NCBI RefSeq assembly: GCF_001951155.1
Contig: NZ_CP016359.1
Span: 1,450,001 to 1,514,000 of the forward strand
Direction of reading: 5' to 3'
Source: Christiangramia flava JLT2011
GTDB lineage: Bacteria; Bacteroidota; Bacteroidia; Flavobacteriales; Flavobacteriaceae
Length of the DNA: 64,000 nt
This document shows positions 62,715 to 64,000 of this stretch, piece after piece. The notes under the pieces were generated by a model. The model did no database searches, was not told the DNA's origin, and saw nothing but the letters and a program-made list of their open reading frames with translations. Within the stretch, counting starts at the first letter, position 1; each line of letters opens with the position of its first letter. Position numbers and translations under genes: made by a program.

Positions 62715-64000
62715 TAATCGGCTGGTTCAGTAAAAAGATAATTCAGGTTCAGTTCATTGAACTTTCTATTGAAATCGGCTACTTCCTCGTTCAACAACGC
62801 GTCAAATTTATCCAATTCTGCATTGATCTTTGCAGTCAATTCATTTTTCACTTCAATATCAGCATCTGTTGGTGGGAAATCGTCCATTCCAACCAGACTG
62901 TTCAAATGCGCCAGTTTATTGGTGAGTTTTATAGGGAAATTCAGCGGATCCTGGTTACTCCTGTTCTTGGTCTGGTACAACGCATTTTCAATTTCTGAAA
63001 TGGAATCGCTTAGTTTTCCAGCTTTTTCGATCAGCTCTTTCGTTTTCTCGTTTCCTTTATACTGCTTCTGAAAAGCTTTCAACTGGCTTTCCAGATCTCG
63101 CATTTTCTTGATCGATTTATGCGCCTTATCAACAGTGGCATTTATATCACTAATAAAATCAAACTGTTGCTGCATTCCGGCAATATCGGTTTCAGCATTA
63201 GGATCTGGAACGATTTCAAAGTCTTTTTTCATCACCTCATCGTTCACTTCCAGCACCACCTGATATTCTCCCGGAACGGCCTGTGGCGCCTCGGTACTTG
63301 CCCACCATAAGATCATTCCGTCCAGTCGTTCTGCACCTTCACCTCGCAGGTCCCAATCATTCATATTGGCTCCCTGCTTGACCTCCAGCTTATTTTTTTC
63401 AGACTTATTGCTGAAACTTTTAATAGTATCGTTTTTTTTATCCAGGTAACTGAGTTTTATTGTATCGTTTTCCGGATCATTTTCCAGGTAGAAATAGGTC
63501 ACCACTCCCGGCAAGTGATTGGTTCCGGCAGTTTTGGAATTTTTCCTGGAATAACCGCCCATTCGATAGCTTTTCGCAGGCTGAAAGAGATTAGTTGCTG
63601 TGCTATTGGTTTTATACAACTGATGTAAAAGCGAAAGATCATCGATGATCCAGATACTCCTACCCTGCGTAGCCACTATCAGGTCATTGTCCTTGATCAA
63701 TAAATCGGTAATTGGTACGATTGGCAAATTCAGCTGAAATGAGCGCCAGTTCGCTCCATCATCAAATGAGATATACATTCCGTTTTCTGTTCCGGCATAG
63801 AGCAATCCCTTTTGTTTTGGGTCTTCACGTACAACACGTGTAAAATCCTCCTCAGCAATACCGTTGGTGATCTTTTTCCAGGACTTTCCGTAATCGGTAG
63901 TTTTGAAAAGATATGGTGCAAAATCACCTAGTTTATAGGTGGTAGTAGCAACATAACAGGTCCCGGCGTCAAAAGCTGATGGCTCAACGCTGTTGATCAT
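62714..64000 (-). CDS. BNR/Asp-box (sortilin-like) propeller protein, 5' end cut by window
   Basis: The frame is open at the right edge; an in-frame ATG at 64000 is internal, since the propeller is already under way. At least 428 residues are encoded. The first part has Asp boxes (KTTDYGKSWKKI, SFDDGANWRSF) of a VPS10/sortilin-type beta-propeller, then a beta-sandwich (about 190-265) and a C-terminal helical, coiled-coil-rich tail (KAHKSIKKMRDLESQLKAFQ). Such proteins are usually annotated as glycosyl hydrolase or exo-sialidase-like but most have no proven activity. It is the first gene of a run with hemJ, a kinase and a crotonase. Confidence 0.85.
   Translation of the reverse strand: MINSVEPSAFDAGTCYVATTTYKLGDFAPYLFKTTDYGKSWKKITNGIAEEDFTRVVREDPKQKGLLYAGTENGMYISFDDGANWRSFQLNLPIVPITDLLIKDNDLIVATQGRSIWIIDDLSLLHQLYKTNSTATNLFQPAKSYRMGGYSRKNSKTAGTNHLPGVVTYFYLENDPENDTIKLSYLDKKNDTIKSFSNKSEKNKLEVKQGANMNDWDLRGEGAERLDGMILWWASTEAPQAVPGEYQVVLEVNDEVMKKDFEIVPDPNAETDIAGMQQQFDFISDINATVDKAHKSIKKMRDLESQLKAFQKQYKGNEKTKELIEKAGKLSDSISEIENALYQTKNRSNQDPLNFPIKLTNKLAHLNSLVGMDDFPPTDADIEVKNELTAKINAELDKFDALLNEEVADFNRKFNELNLNYLFTEPAD

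Overview
The window is a gene-dense stretch of a chromosome from the Bacteroidota, most likely a marine member of the Flavobacteriaceae close to Gramella/Christiangramia. The case rests on gene content and signals: four TonB-dependent receptors with carboxypeptidase-like N-terminal domains, DUF5689 and Ig-decorated lipoproteins, an IleRS with a GIHH signature, RNA-polymerase boxes of the Bacteroidota type (TAnnTTTG), and short intergenic gaps with few Shine-Dalgarno sequences. The species assignment is inference. I saw no insertion sequence, prophage, CRISPR array or rRNA. One tRNA (Asn, GTT) is present.

Layout. 1-11.5 kb: two consecutive surface-uptake sets, each with a TonB-dependent receptor, a lipoprotein and a secreted nuclease (an EEP nuclease in the first, an Ig-decorated endonuclease I in the second). 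The second lipoprotein is built of two kinds of tandem repeat that I do not recognise. 11.7-19 kb: an operon DUF3108 / tryptophan 2,3-dioxygenase / M23 peptidase / pgi, next to the tyrosine-catabolism pair hmgA-hppD. 19-23 kb: a patatin fused to an outer-membrane barrel, and uvrC. 23.3-26.2 kb: a RimB-like protease, a RimK-like ligase, an M14-type deacylase and 5-formyl-THF cyclo-ligase, a possible write-and-erase system for glutamate tails. 26.2-28.1 kb: a soluble histidine kinase and a lone receiver protein. 28.1-38 kb: lspA, a DUF4097-like gene, dksA/traR, ileS, a TonB receptor, recO and gdhA.

38-44.5 kb: an outer-membrane protein, then a head-to-tail set PiT phosphate transporter (with a PhoU-like tail), macrodomain protein, pncB and pncA, which links NAD salvage with ADP-ribose chemistry. 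44.7-46.2 kb: tRNA-Asn and rseP. 46.4-55.9 kb: a metal island with SCO, feoA-feoB and a 51-residue Cys-rich Feo partner, then ZIP, an Nramp-USP fusion and a DtxR-type regulator, which is divergent from a TonB receptor across a DtxR-like palindrome. 55.9-64 kb: TerB-DnaJ co-chaperone, bacilliredoxin, acyltransferase, HD hydrolase, radical SAM protein, and a four-gene run of BNR-propeller protein (cut by the window), HemJ-like protein, sensor kinase and enoyl-CoA hydratase.

The best leads for undescribed biology are the double nuclease/TonB locus with its repeat lipoprotein (possible extracellular-DNA scavenging) and the RimB-RimK-M14 trio. Every functional statement rests on motif recognition by eye; no search or alignment was run.
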